Origin: an uncultured bacterium
Lineage (GTDB): Bacteria; Cyanobacteriota; Vampirovibrionia; Gastranaerophilales; Gastranaerophilaceae
NCBI GenBank assembly: GCA_949283255.1
Contig: CASDRS010000002.1
Coordinates: 320-64,319 of the forward strand
DNA length: 64,000 bases
Reading direction: 5' to 3'
Shown: positions 44,620 through 54,013 of the stretch, one piece after another
How the letters are laid out: every line of letters begins with the position of its first letter
Position numbering within the stretch: position 1 is the stretch's first letter
Translations under genes and position numbers: made by a program
Notes under the pieces: model-generated
Told to the model about the DNA's origin: nothing
The model's database searches: none
What the model saw: the letters and a program-made list of their open reading frames with translations, nothing else

Positions 44620-46038
44620 ATGTATAATCCAAAGTCACATAAAGCTGAAGAGTTTATATCTCACGAAGAAGTGCTGTCAACATTAGAATATGCTGAAGCA
44701 AATAAAAATAATATAGAACTTATAGATAGTATTATTGAAAAAGCAAAAAAAGAAAAAGGTCTAACGCACAGAGAAGCTTCTGTGTTGCTGGCTTGCGATA
44801 TTAAAGAAAAGAATGAAGAAATTTTTAAGCTGGCAAAGAAAATCAAACAAGCATACTACGGTAACAGAGTTGTCCTCTTTGCACCGCTATATTTATCAAA
44901 CTACTGCGTAAACGGATGTGTATATTGCCCATATCATAAGAAAAATACACACATTCCTCGTAAAAAGCTTACGCAAGAAGAAATCGTACGCGAAGTAGAA
45001 GCTTTGCAGGATATGGGACACAAGAGGCTTGCAATTGAATCAGGTGAGGACCCTGTAAATAACCCAATTGAATACATATTAGAATCAATAAAGACAATTT
45101 ATAGCGTAAAACATAAGAATGGAGCTATAAGACGAGTTAATGTAAATATAGCAGCAACCAGCGTAGAAAATTACAAAAAATTACACGATGTAGGTATCGG
45201 AACATATGTATTATTCCAGGAAACATATAATAAAGAAAGTTATGAAAAACTTCATCCAACCGGTCCTAAACACAACTATGCTTACCATACTGAAGCTATG
45301 GATAGAGCTATGGAAGGCGGGATTGACGATGTTAGCCTAGGCGTACTATTTGGGCTTGAATCATACAAATATGAGTTTGCAGCATTATTAATGCACGCAG
45401 AACACTTGGAAGCAGCATTTGGAGTAGGCCCACATGCAATTAGTGTTCCAAGGATAAGAAAAGCTGACGATATTGATCCAAATGTATTCGATAATGGTAT
45501 TGACGATGATACTTTTGCCAAAATCGTAGCTTGTATAAGGATTTCAGTACCATACACTGGCATGATTATATCAACAAGAGAAAGTCAAAAAGTAAGAGAA
45601 CGAGTTCTTGAGCTTGGTGTGTCACAAATCAGCGGTGGCTCAAAAACAAGTGTCGGAGGGTACTATAACCCAATGCCAGAGGATGAAAACTCTGCACAAT
45701 TTGATATATCAGACAGACGCCCGCTTGATGAAGTTATGAAATGGCTTATAGATTTAGGCTATATTCCAAGCTTCTGTACAGCTTGTTACAGAAAAGGCAG
45801 AACAGGTGAAAGATTTATGGCAATATGCAAAAATGAGCAAATCCACAATTTCTGCCATCCAAATGCTCTTATGACACTAAAAGAATACTTGGAGGATTAC
45901 GCATCACCTGAGACTGCTAAAGCCGGAGAAGAATTGATTAAAAAAGAGCTAAAACTATTCGAAGATCCAAAGCTTGAAAAAGACTTGGAAGATAAGCTTG
46001 AAAAAATCCATAATGGAGAGCGTGACTTCAGATATTAA
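44620..46038 (+). CDS. hydG: [FeFe] hydrogenase maturase HydG
   Basis: A 472-residue radical SAM enzyme that splits tyrosine to supply CO and CN for the hydrogenase H-cluster. The SAM cluster motif CVNGCVYC lies near residue 95-102 (CxxxCxxC). Further HydG/ThiH features are RLAIESGEDPVNNPIEYI, YVLFQETYNKESYEKLHPTG and the serine-rich ISGGSKTSVGGY. The C-terminal auxiliary cluster cysteines CTACYRKGRTGERFM...FCHPN distinguish HydG from ThiH. It therefore predicts an [FeFe] hydrogenase and HydE/HydF elsewhere in the genome. GGGAGAG lies before ATG. Confidence 0.95.
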   Translation: MYNPKSHKAEEFISHEEVLSTLEYAEANKNNIELIDSIIEKAKKEKGLTHREASVLLACDIKEKNEEIFKLAKKIKQAYYGNRVVLFAPLYLSNYCVNGCVYCPYHKKNTHIPRKKLTQEEIVREVEALQDMGHKRLAIESGEDPVNNPIEYILESIKTIYSVKHKNGAIRRVNVNIAATSVENYKKLHDVGIGTYVLFQETYNKESYEKLHPTGPKHNYAYHTEAMDRAMEGGIDDVSLGVLFGLESYKYEFAALLMHAEHLEAAFGVGPHAISVPRIRKADDIDPNVFDNGIDDDTFAKIVACIRISVPYTGMIISTRESQKVRERVLELGVSQISGGSKTSVGGYYNPMPEDENSAQFDISDRRPLDEVMKWLIDLGYIPSFCTACYRKGRTGERFMAICKNEQIHNFCHPNALMTLKEYLEDYASPETAKAGEELIKKELKLFEDPKLEKDLEDKLEKIHNGERDFRY

Positions 46039-46057
46039 TTATAATCGGCAAAATCTA

Positions 46058-46963
46058 TCATTTGTGAAAGAATATGCTGTACGGTGTGATATCTTCAAAG
46101 CGAACGGCTTTGCCGTCTTTTGCCGCAACAATAATCAGTTTAGTCTTCAAGTTTTTATATAAAATTTCTCCAGGATTCCCCTCAAGAACGTCGATTGAGA
46201 TTTTATAAGGATTAACAATATAAAACTTATAACCGTCCTGAATATAAGTAGGTACAAACGGATGGAAAGCTCTAACATGAGCACATATTTGTTCAGCAGT
46301 TTCGTCACAAAAGTTCAACGTCATATCCTCAGGCTTGATATTCGGATAATACGATGCTAATGTCTCATCTTGAACAGTAGGCTCAACAGGTCCTTTTTTT
46401 ATCTTTTTTAAAAGCTCAGCACCTAAAAGACGCGCTAAAAAAACAACCTTATTTTTAAGTTCATAGGACGTATCACCCTCAAGTATCTTAACCTCGGCTT
46501 GAGCAAGGATAGGACCGGTATCAAAATTTTTATCCATTAAATGAAAAGTCACACCAGATTTTTTTTCTTGATGCCAAATAACTTGCAAGTATGGATTTGG
46601 TCCCCTGTATTTTGGCAAGAGAGAAGGGTGAACATTTATTGTGGCAATTTTTGGCATATTAATAATTTCAGGCTTTAGTTTTTCGCGCCACGTACCTACA
46701 AGGATAATATCAACTTCATTTTTCAGGATAAAACGCTTAAACTCTTCAGAATTTGCAGAACTACATTTTACTTCACAAAGGTGATGTTTCTTAATCAAAG
46801 TATAGTCGGAAGATCCCTTAAAAAGATCATGAATGAACATACGAACAGGAGAATATATCAGGCGTTCATACCTAAATACCCCAACAATTTCAACATCAGC
46901 AATCAAAGCAGCTCGTATTAAATTTGCAAGCATAGCCCCGCTACCAAGAATAACAACTTTCAT
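46058..46963 (-). CDS. Formyltransferase-family protein (Fmt-like)
   Basis: 301 residues resembling methionyl-tRNA formyltransferase. It has a GSGAMLANLI start, INVHPSLLPKYRGPNPY with the catalytic asparagine and histidine, and MDKNFDTGPILAQAEV with the aspartate. A C-terminal OB-like domain contains HVRAFHPFVPTYIQDG. The substrate may be a sugar amine or another acceptor, since the tRNA-binding part is divergent. It follows the metalloprotease gene by 5 bases, so the two form an operon. AAGGA lies before ATG. Confidence 0.85.
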   Translation of the reverse strand: MKVVILGSGAMLANLIRAALIADVEIVGVFRYERLIYSPVRMFIHDLFKGSSDYTLIKKHHLCEVKCSSANSEEFKRFILKNEVDIILVGTWREKLKPEIINMPKIATINVHPSLLPKYRGPNPYLQVIWHQEKKSGVTFHLMDKNFDTGPILAQAEVKILEGDTSYELKNKVVFLARLLGAELLKKIKKGPVEPTVQDETLASYYPNIKPEDMTLNFCDETAEQICAHVRAFHPFVPTYIQDGYKFYIVNPYKISIDVLEGNPGEILYKNLKTKLIIVAAKDGKAVRFEDITPYSIFFHK

Positions 46964-46968
46964 ATAAA

Positions 46969-47763
46969 CTATTCCTTATCAGTTCTTCTATTAGGATTTT
47001 TCTTAAAAAATTCTTTTGCCTTTGGAGATAACGTAACGTTTTGCAAAGACATATGGTACATGTGCAAAAGCGCAATATTTTCAGTTTCTTCGAGCAGATC
47101 TCGCTTTTTAACTTTAATAGAACGCTTAACTTTTTCAAACTCACTTGGCTCATTTTTGGCAATAATTCTCTCAATAACCTGATCAATATCACTGCCGCCA
47201 ACTCCGTATTTTGACGCAATTTCAGCAGTAGAAGCCCCTTGAGGAAGCTTATATAACCAATTCACAGTCAAAACATCACCTTCAGACACGTGATGAACCC
47301 CTTTTTGGTGAGGAGTGTACATAATGTCAGTTTTGTAAGGACTATGTCCAAGCCCAATTGCATGGCCAATTTCGTGCAAAATAGTGTGATAAACTTCATT
47401 TTCATCTGCATATTCGCCGTGAATAAGCCCGTCAGTAAGTCCTATAGCTACCTCTGCCCCATAAAGACGATTATTAGGATCAAAGCTAAAATAACAATGT
47501 CCAAGAGCTTTTCTGTCAACACGCTTCCAATCAACATTCACGCTTGATTCAAGAAGGCTGTCTACAACAGTAAAAGAAACCCTGCCCTTGGTTGCCTTCT
47601 GCCACTCGTTAAGAGCCTTTTTAACCATAGCGTTGTACTTATAATCCTGACCTTGTTTAGAATAAAATTTCATCGGCGCAATATAAACTTTCAGAGGCAT
47701 AAAAGTCCACCTCATAAGTCTGCCGTTTTTCAAGGATTGAGAAACATATGTTTTACTTACCAT
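46969..47763 (-). CDS. Matrixin-type zinc metalloprotease without signal peptide
   Basis: 264 residues of the metzincin type. The zinc site is HEIGHAIGLGHSPYKTDIMY: HExxHxxGxxH followed closely by a methionine turn. The preceding KYNAMVKKALNEWQKATKGR and VAIGLTDGLIHGEY fit matrixin (M10) folds. There is no signal peptide and the N-terminus is basic, so it is cytoplasmic or exported by another route. The C-terminal 80 residues are charged helices. A -10 TACAAT ends 6 bases before ATG 47763; the frame extends 13 codons further upstream. Confidence 0.85.
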   Translation of the reverse strand: MVSKTYVSQSLKNGRLMRWTFMPLKVYIAPMKFYSKQGQDYKYNAMVKKALNEWQKATKGRVSFTVVDSLLESSVNVDWKRVDRKALGHCYFSFDPNNRLYGAEVAIGLTDGLIHGEYADENEVYHTILHEIGHAIGLGHSPYKTDIMYTPHQKGVHHVSEGDVLTVNWLYKLPQGASTAEIASKYGVGGSDIDQVIERIIAKNEPSEFEKVKRSIKVKKRDLLEETENIALLHMYHMSLQNVTLSPKAKEFFKKNPNRRTDKE

Positions 47764-47838
47764 ATTTTTATTGTATAATAAAAAGTACGAAATGTGTATC
47801 ATGTATCAGTCATTAAGTAAGAAGATTAGGAGGATAAG

Positions 47839-48144
47839 ATGAATATAATGCAAATCATGAAGCAGGCTCAGAATGTTCAAGCTAAGCTAAAAGCTACACA
47901 AGAAGAACTTGCTAAGATGGAAATAACAGGGGTTGCAGGCGGTGGCGCAGTAACCGTTACACTTGATGGTCAAGGAAAGTTTAAGTCAATCAAATTGACT
48001 GAAGACGCAACAAGCGGTGATATCGAAATGCTTGAAGACTTAATAACAGCAGCAATGAATCAAGCAAGCGAAAAGGCTTCAAAAGAAATGGAAGCTCAAA
48101 TGAAAAAAGCAACAGGCGGTTTAAATATTCCGGGATTGTTCTAA
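47839..48144 (+). CDS. YbaB/EbfC nucleoid-associated protein
   Basis: 101 residues. It has [26 protein letters not shown] in its helical start, [20 protein letters not shown] in the sheet, and a helical end ([20 protein letters not shown]). It binds DNA as a dimer. It stands one base before recR, the conserved ybaB-recR pair. GGAGG is the ribosome site. It is divergent from the metalloprotease. Confidence 0.95.
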   Translation: MNIMQIMKQAQNVQAKLKATQEELAKMEITGVAGGGAVTVTLDGQGKFKSIKLTEDATSGDIEMLEDLITAAMNQASEKASKEMEAQMKKATGGLNIPGLF

Positions 48145-48145
48145 T

Positions 48146-48742
48146 ATGATTTACCCAAAAGCAGTAGCAACATTAATAGAACAGTTTCAGAAATTTCCTT
48201 CTGTAGGTCCAAAATCAGCGCAGAGGATGGCATTTTACTTGTTGAGAATGCCTTTATCTGAAGTTCAAAAATTAGCACAAAGCATTGTTGAAGCAAAGGA
48301 AAAGACCAAAACATGTGAAATATGTTTTAACCTTTCTTCAACAAGTCCTTGTGAGATTTGTCAATCCGCAAAGAGAGATCACTCAACAATTTGTGTTGTA
48401 GCGGAAACAAAAGACTTGATTGCTATTGAAAAAACTAACGAATATAACGGACTATACCACGTTTTACAAGGGCTTATTTCACCGATGGACGGTATAGGGG
48501 CTGACGACATCAGGATAAAAGAATTATTAAACAGGTTAACTGATGAACAAGTAAAAGAAGTTATATTAGCCCTGAGTCCTTCCGTAGAAGGCGAAGCAAC
48601 AAGCCTATATTTAAGTAAATTAATTAAACCGTTTGGTATAAAAATTTCACGTATCGCTTTTGGGTTACCTGTCGGTGCTGACTTAGAATATGCGGATGAA
48701 ATAACAATAGCAAGAGCTATTGAAGGACGCCGCGAAATCTAA
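48146..48742 (+). CDS. recR: Recombination protein RecR
   Basis: 198 residues. It has the helix-hairpin-helix [20 protein letters not shown], the four-cysteine zinc site [16 protein letters not shown], the Toprim domain starting [20 protein letters not shown] with [15 protein letters not shown], and the end [17 protein letters not shown]. With RecF/RecO it loads RecA onto gapped DNA. It is co-transcribed with ybaB. Confidence 0.97.
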   Translation: MIYPKAVATLIEQFQKFPSVGPKSAQRMAFYLLRMPLSEVQKLAQSIVEAKEKTKTCEICFNLSSTSPCEICQSAKRDHSTICVVAETKDLIAIEKTNEYNGLYHVLQGLISPMDGIGADDIRIKELLNRLTDEQVKEVILALSPSVEGEATSLYLSKLIKPFGIKISRIAFGLPVGADLEYADEITIARAIEGRREI

Positions 48743-48802
48743 ACGCGAAAAATTTTAATACATATCAAACGTACAGAGAGAGAAATATAATCTTATATAC
48801 AA

Positions 48803-48831
48803 TTGCAAATAAGCCATAATTCATATAAACT
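48803..48831 (+). promoter_or_regulatory. Promoter ending 6 nt before a start codon
   Basis: -35 TTGCAA (48803-48808), 17-base spacer, -10 TAAACT (48826-48831), six bases, then ATG 48838. The -10 is weak; TATAAA two bases earlier is an alternative. No Shine-Dalgarno. Confidence 0.5.
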
Positions 48832-48837
48832 TTTTCT

Positions 48838-49815
48838 ATGACAGAAACTTTGTTACAAATAAAAGATTTATACGTTGAATACGAAACAAATAAAGGATTT
48901 GCTGAAGAAAAGCAAGTAATACACGCAGTCAATGGCGCTAATCTTGAAATAAAAAAAGGAGAAATACTTGCGCTTGCAGGCGAATCAGGCTGCGGAAAAT
49001 CGACACTTGCAAAATCTATAATAAGGCTTGAAAAAGCAAAATCGGGTGAAATCGACTTTTACGGTAAAAATGTTTTGAAATTTGGGAAAAAAGAACTTAA
49101 AGATTACCGCAAAAAAGCCCAGATGATATTTCAAAACCCATATTCAAGCTTAAATCCGAAGATGAAAATAATCGACATTCTAAAAGAACCGCTTCTGATA
49201 AATACGAACTTATCAGACATAGAAATGTACGAGATTATTAAAGAAAAAATAGAAAAAGTAGGTCTGACCACCGATATCCTAAACCTTTACCCGCATGAAT
49301 TTTCAGGCGGACAGCGCCAGCGTATTGCAATAGCAAGAGCTCTTATATTAAATCCTGAATTTATACTGGCAGACGAACCCGTATCTGCGCTTGATGTGAG
49401 CATACAAGCCCAGATAATAAATTTACTAAGAGAACTAAGAAACGACTACAATCTTACATTTATTCTTATAACTCATGATATGGGAGTCATAAAATACCTT
49501 GCTGATAGAGTGGCAATAATGTATTTGGGTGAAATTGTTGAACTTGGAACGACCTCACAAATATTTTATAACCCGAAACATCCATATACAAAGGCACTTT
49601 TGAGTGCTATACCTCAACTTAATGAGAATGAAAAACAAGAACGCATAATTCTGAGCGGAGACTTGCCATCCCCTGCAAATTTACCTCAGGGCTGCAAATT
49701 CCACACACGCTGTCCAAATTGTATGGATATATGTTCAAAATGTTCTCCAAAAGAACTTGAAGTAAGCGATGGACATAAAGTAAAATGCTTTTTATATATG
49801 AAGTTGAATAAATAA
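48838..49815 (+). CDS. Oligopeptide/dipeptide ABC transporter ATP-binding protein
   Basis: 325 residues. It has Walker A LAGESGCGKSTLAKSI, signature EFSGGQRQRIAIARAL, Walker B LILNPEFILADEPVSALDVS and the switch histidine ITHDMGVIKYLA. The C-terminal oligo_HPY region PYTKALLSAIPQL...GCKFHTRCPNCMDIC with its cysteines is typical of OppF/DppF. Permeases and binding protein are not nearby. Confidence 0.92.
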   Translation: MTETLLQIKDLYVEYETNKGFAEEKQVIHAVNGANLEIKKGEILALAGESGCGKSTLAKSIIRLEKAKSGEIDFYGKNVLKFGKKELKDYRKKAQMIFQNPYSSLNPKMKIIDILKEPLLINTNLSDIEMYEIIKEKIEKVGLTTDILNLYPHEFSGGQRQRIAIARALILNPEFILADEPVSALDVSIQAQIINLLRELRNDYNLTFILITHDMGVIKYLADRVAIMYLGEIVELGTTSQIFYNPKHPYTKALLSAIPQLNENEKQERIILSGDLPSPANLPQGCKFHTRCPNCMDICSKCSPKELEVSDGHKVKCFLYMKLNK

Positions 49816-49830
49816 ATTTATTATTTATGC

Positions 49831-49836
49831 TATAAT
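49831..49836 (+). promoter_or_regulatory. -10 box 6 nt before smpB
   Basis: TATAAT at 49831-49836, six bases (TCAGCT), then ATG 49843. No convincing -35 at 17 bases and no Shine-Dalgarno. Spacing equals the other leaderless candidates. Confidence 0.55.
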
Positions 49837-49842
49837 TCAGCT

Positions 49843-50295
49843 ATGGAAAAAAAAGTTATCACAACAAACAGAAAAGCCTTCCACGACTTCAGCATTTTCG
49901 ATAAATATGAAGCCGGAATTGTGCTGACCGGAACCGAGATAAAATCCATAAGGAAAGGTGCAATAAATTTGAAGGACAGCTTTTGTAAAATAGAAGATAA
50001 TGAAATTTTTCTATACAAGTGCCATATCTCACCTTATGATCAAGGAAACAGATTTAACCACGAAGCGGAACGTACCCGCAAATTACTGTTGACTAAAAAA
50101 GAAATCCTTAAGATGCAAAACAAGGTAAAACAGGATGGATACACCATAGTACCTTTAGAAGTTTACATTCAAAGAGGTTTTGCTAAAATAGAGATAGGAC
50201 TGGCAAAAGGTAAAAAACTTCACGATAAACGTGATGCCATAGCCAAAAAAGCTCAGCAAAGAGAAATGGACCGAGCTTCAAAAATAAGATATTAG
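49843..50295 (+). CDS. smpB: SsrA-binding protein SmpB
   Basis: 150 residues, normal. It contains NRKAFHDFSIFDKYEAGIVL, TGTEIKSIRKGAINLKDSF, HISPYDQGNRFNHEAERTRK and the C-terminal tail KGKKLHDKRDAIAKKAQQRE that enters the decoding centre. It delivers tmRNA to stalled ribosomes. I did not find ssrA in the window. A leaderless start for a ribosome-rescue factor is notable. Confidence 0.97.
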   Translation: MEKKVITTNRKAFHDFSIFDKYEAGIVLTGTEIKSIRKGAINLKDSFCKIEDNEIFLYKCHISPYDQGNRFNHEAERTRKLLLTKKEILKMQNKVKQDGYTIVPLEVYIQRGFAKIEIGLAKGKKLHDKRDAIAKKAQQREMDRASKIRY

Positions 50296-50408
50296 CAAAT
50301 AGAGAATATCGTTTTTTGCACAAAACTTATGATTATTAAAATATTTGCAAAGAAGTTTTCTTTGTTATAAACTGGTAGAGTAAATAGAATTTTTTAGGGA
50401 TATTATTT

Positions 50409-51272
50409 ATGACAATACAAGATTGGTTTGAAAAACGTAAAGAAGCACAGATACAACGTAGAGCATTGGAAGCAAGAGTTGAATCAACTACAGATCCTGC
50501 TTTATGGACAAAATGCGTTCATTGTGATGCTCAATTATTAAAAGAAGATTTGGATAAAAATGATATGGTATGTCCTGTATGCGATTACCATTTCAGAATA
50601 AATGCAAGACGCAGAATACAGCAGTTATTTGATGAAAATTCTTTTGAAGAGTTATTTACGGACATAAAACCAACTGACCCGTTAGAATTTGTAGATACAG
50701 AATCATATAAAAACAGATTGGAACGAGCTCAGGATAAAACAGGATTGAATGATGCTGTAGTTACAGGATTGGCAAAGATAGAAGGTCATAAAATTGCTAC
50801 TGCAATAATGGATTTTGATTTTATGGGCGGTTCGATGGGCAGCGTTGTAGGAGAAAAGGTTACAAGACTAATTGAGAAAGCAATTGAACTGAGAATACCG
50901 GTATTGGCAATAACTTCATCAGGTGGTGCTAGAATGCAAGAAAGTGCATTGAGCTTAATGCAAATGGCCAAAACAGCTTGTGCTGTCTCAAGACTTGATG
51001 ATGAAGGTTTGTTATATGTAAACTTAATCACAGAACCGACATTCGGCGGTGTCACAGCCAGCTTCGGAATGCTTGGCGATATCATAGTAGCAGAACAAGG
51101 AGCAAGAGTAGGTTTTGCCGGCAGACGTGTAATTGAGCAAACTATTCGTCAGAAGTTACCTTCTGATTTCCAAACTGCAGAATATCTTCTTAAATACGGA
51201 CAAGTTGATATCGTATCAAAACGTAAGGATTTAAGAAAAACATTGGCAAATATATTTGCTATGCATGAATAA
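50409..51272 (+). CDS. accD: Acetyl-CoA carboxylase carboxyltransferase subunit beta
   Basis: 287 residues. The zinc ribbon WTKCVHCDAQLLKEDL...MVCPVCDYHFRINAR is at the N-terminus, then the carboxyltransferase fold with GGSMGSVVGEKVTRLIEKAI, ITSSGGARMQESALSLMQMA and TEPTFGGVTASFGMLGD. With AccA it moves carboxyl from biotin to acetyl-CoA, giving malonyl-CoA. It is followed by accA after 30 bases, and the two subunits are probably made from one transcript. accB and accC are not here. Confidence 0.97.
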   Translation: MTIQDWFEKRKEAQIQRRALEARVESTTDPALWTKCVHCDAQLLKEDLDKNDMVCPVCDYHFRINARRRIQQLFDENSFEELFTDIKPTDPLEFVDTESYKNRLERAQDKTGLNDAVVTGLAKIEGHKIATAIMDFDFMGGSMGSVVGEKVTRLIEKAIELRIPVLAITSSGGARMQESALSLMQMAKTACAVSRLDDEGLLYVNLITEPTFGGVTASFGMLGDIIVAEQGARVGFAGRRVIEQTIRQKLPSDFQTAEYLLKYGQVDIVSKRKDLRKTLANIFAMHE

Positions 51273-51302
51273 GAAAGAAGTTTTATAAAAGGATTAGTAA
51301 TA

Positions 51303-52259
51303 ATGGCGACAATTTTGGATTTTGAGAAACCAATTATGGAAATAGAAAAGAAAATTGAAGAATTTAAAAAAATAAGTGCGGAGTCCGGTATGGATTTAAA
51401 CAAAGAAATTGAAACATTCGAACAACAAGCAGAAGATTACAAAAAGGATTTATATGCGAATTTAAAACCATCGCAAAAACTTCAAATTGCAAGGCATCCT
51501 GAGCGTCCTAACTTTTTGGATTACGTATCCGGAATTTGTGAAGATTTTATAGAACTTCACGGAGACAGAACCGGCATGGACGATAGAGCAATTATCGGAG
51601 GTTTGGCAAAAATTGACGGCAAGCCTGTTATGATAATCGGAACGATGAAAGGTAAGTCAACAAAAGAAAACCTTGAATATAACTTTGGTATGCCTCAACC
51701 GCAAGGCTATAGAAAAGCTATGCGCTTAATGAAACACGCAAGCAAATTTCATATGCCAATTGTTACTCTAATAGATACCCCTGGAGCATATCCGGGAATT
51801 AGTGCTGAAGAAACAGGGCAGGGCCTTGCGATTGCAACGAACTTAAGGGATATGGCAAAGCTTAATGTACCGATAATTGCAATTATAACAGGTGAAGGCT
51901 GTTCCGGCGGAGCTTTAGGTTTGGCAGTAGCAGACAGAGTATATTTGCTTGAACATGCTTATTACACTGTAATCTCACCTGAAGGTTGCGCTTCAATCTT
52001 GTGGAGAGATGCTTCAAAGGCCGCAGAAGCAGCAGAAGCTTTGAAAATTACAGCACAAGATTTGTTAAAATTTAATATTATTGACGGAGCAATAAAAGAA
52101 CCTGTAGGCGGTGCACATCACGATTATGGCTTAATGTGTCAGGAAATGAAAGCAACAATAAAATCTGCTATTGATGAATTAGGTAAATTCAAACCTGATG
52201 AATTGAAGAAGCTTCGTTATGAAAAATTCAGAAAGATGGGTTCATTTATCGAAGGATAA
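51303..52259 (+). CDS. accA: Acetyl-CoA carboxylase carboxyltransferase subunit alpha
   Basis: 318 residues, normal. It has QIARHPERPNFLDYVSGICE, FIELHGDRTGMDDRAIIGGL, GMPQPQGYRKAMRLMKHA, TLIDTPGAYPGISAEETGQG and ITGEGCSGGALGLAVAD, all hallmarks of AccA, then SPEGCASILWRDASKAAEAA. The prmA start follows within 5 bases, extending the operon. Confidence 0.97.
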   Translation: MATILDFEKPIMEIEKKIEEFKKISAESGMDLNKEIETFEQQAEDYKKDLYANLKPSQKLQIARHPERPNFLDYVSGICEDFIELHGDRTGMDDRAIIGGLAKIDGKPVMIIGTMKGKSTKENLEYNFGMPQPQGYRKAMRLMKHASKFHMPIVTLIDTPGAYPGISAEETGQGLAIATNLRDMAKLNVPIIAIITGEGCSGGALGLAVADRVYLLEHAYYTVISPEGCASILWRDASKAAEAAEALKITAQDLLKFNIIDGAIKEPVGGAHHDYGLMCQEMKATIKSAIDELGKFKPDELKKLRYEKFRKMGSFIEG

Positions 52260-52263
52260 CCAA

Positions 52264-53157
52264 ATGAGCAAGTGTTACTATGAGTTAAGAATAAAAATAA
52301 ATCCCGAGATGGAAGACATTGTATCCGAGATTTGTTTTGAAGGATTGCCTTGTGAAGGAGTTGTGCTTGCTGAAGAAACGTATAAAGACCTTGAGATGGT
52401 ATCCACAACAGAAGGTACTCTAAGAGTGTTTTTGACTGATAACTGTGATGTTAAGGCTTTTCTAAAAGAGCAAAGAGAAATTCTAAAATCACGCGGATTT
52501 TCTGATGAAGACCTTGGCAGTTGGGAATATACATTTGAAAAAAAAGAAGATGAAGACTGGTCAAAGAAATGGAAAGAAAAATGGGACGTAACGCACGTAA
52601 GTGACCGCATAACAGTTGTTCCTGACTGGTTGGAATATTCCCCACACAGGGATGATGAAGTTGTCATAAAGCTTGAGCCTGGGTGTGCATTTGGAACCGG
52701 TACACACCAAACGACGCAGCTCTGTATGAAGGCAATGGAGAAATACCTGAAAAAAGGTGATGAGCTTGCGGATATTGGTACAGGATCAGGAATACTTGCA
52801 ATATGCGGAATGAAGCTTGGTGCAAGCAGTGCATACGGTTGTGACAACGATGAGACAGTAATTGATGTAGCAAAAGAAAATGCTGTGAAAAATGATGTCA
52901 AATGCACATTTGAATTAAATACAGCTGATAAGATTTCGCATCAATTTGACTTTGTATGTGCAAATATACTTCATTTTGTACTAGCAGAAATTATGCCGGA
53001 TTTAAAAAACATCTTAAAGCCTGAAGGACTAATGAGTTTGAGCGGGATTTTGGATGAGAAAAAGCAAATGGTGGTAGATGCCTATGAACGTGAAGGATTA
53101 ACACTGGTTGAAGAAATCCATCAAGATCAATGGACATCGTTTGTAGTAAAAAAATAG
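52264..53157 (+). CDS. prmA: Ribosomal protein L11 methyltransferase
   Basis: 297 residues. The N-terminal L11-binding domain is followed by WKEKWDVTHVSDRITVVPDW, LEPGCAFGTGTHQTTQLCM, the SAM loop ADIGTGSGILAICGMKLGA, and VCANILHFVLAEIMP. It trimethylates ribosomal protein L11. ATG 52264 is 4 bases after the accA stop; an in-frame ATG inside accA (52219) is less likely. Confidence 0.93.
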   Translation: MSKCYYELRIKINPEMEDIVSEICFEGLPCEGVVLAEETYKDLEMVSTTEGTLRVFLTDNCDVKAFLKEQREILKSRGFSDEDLGSWEYTFEKKEDEDWSKKWKEKWDVTHVSDRITVVPDWLEYSPHRDDEVVIKLEPGCAFGTGTHQTTQLCMKAMEKYLKKGDELADIGTGSGILAICGMKLGASSAYGCDNDETVIDVAKENAVKNDVKCTFELNTADKISHQFDFVCANILHFVLAEIMPDLKNILKPEGLMSLSGILDEKKQMVVDAYEREGLTLVEEIHQDQWTSFVVKK

Positions 53158-53186
53158 AATTATTTAATTGAGAAGAGGAAAATAAT

Positions 53187-53924
53187 ATGTCTAAAACAGC
53201 AATAATTATACCTGCAAGATATGGTTCAAGCAGACTTGAGGGTAAACCGTTAATAGAAGTAGGCGGCAAGCCTATAATACAATGGGTTTATGAAAAAGCT
53301 CAACAAGCAAAATACGCAGATATGATTATTGTTGCAACAGATGACGAACGCATATATGACTGTGTAAAAGGCTTCGGCGGGGATGTTGAGATGACTGCAA
53401 CTACACATCAATGCGGGAGTGACAGAATTAGAGAAGTTATAGACAGACATCCTGAAATTTCGTATATTGTAAATCTGCAGGGTGATGAACCTTTAATTAA
53501 GCCAGAAAGTATTGATGCAGTTATCAAAAATGTTCAAGATGACGACAAAGCCGATATTTCGACATTAATAAGAGAGATTAAAGATGAGGATGAAATTAAT
53601 AATCCGAATTTGGTAAAATGTGTTACTGACATAAACGGCTATGCACTTTATTTTTCGCGCTCAAAAATACCTTTCGAAAGGAAATCCGGATTTTGTAAAT
53701 TTTACGGCCACTTAGGCATATACGGTTATAAAAGAGAAGCATTAATAAAAATGACTGAACTTGCTCAAACTCCACTAGAAAAGACAGAAAGCCTAGAACA
53801 GTTACGTGCATTAGAAAATGGGATGAAAATAAAAACATCTGTTGTTGATTTTGTACCTGTAGGAATTGATACTTTGGAAGATTTAGCAAAATTTAAAGAG
53901 ATAGTAGCTAAGCAATTAGTTTAA
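53187..53924 (+). CDS. kdsB: CMP-Kdo synthetase
   Basis: 245 residues of 3-deoxy-manno-octulosonate cytidylyltransferase. It has AIIIPARYGSSRLEGKPLIE, IVATDDERIYDCVKGFGGDV, THQCGSDRIREV, NLQGDEPLIKPESI, and YFSRSKIPFERKS. It activates Kdo for the inner core of lipopolysaccharide, good evidence that this cell has an LPS-bearing outer membrane. AGAGGA precedes ATG. A weak GC hairpin (TGCC-AAAAT-GGCA) lies behind the stop. Confidence 0.96.
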   Translation: MSKTAIIIPARYGSSRLEGKPLIEVGGKPIIQWVYEKAQQAKYADMIIVATDDERIYDCVKGFGGDVEMTATTHQCGSDRIREVIDRHPEISYIVNLQGDEPLIKPESIDAVIKNVQDDDKADISTLIREIKDEDEINNPNLVKCVTDINGYALYFSRSKIPFERKSGFCKFYGHLGIYGYKREALIKMTELAQTPLEKTESLEQLRALENGMKIKTSVVDFVPVGIDTLEDLAKFKEIVAKQLV

Positions 53925-54013
53925 TATTTTTTAACAAATGCTGCCAAAATGGCAATATTTTAGATTTACAACAGTTTATATAAATAGTTGTGTAAAAGGA
54001 AAAGGTTAAATTC

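Noticed and set aside
46941-47219. Minus-strand frame of 92 codons bridging two genes
   Set aside because: It overlaps the metalloprotease in another frame on the same strand and has no support of its own.
52278-52907. Minus-strand frame of 209 codons
   Set aside because: Antisense to prmA, which has every family motif; no ribosome site and a serine-rich shadow composition.
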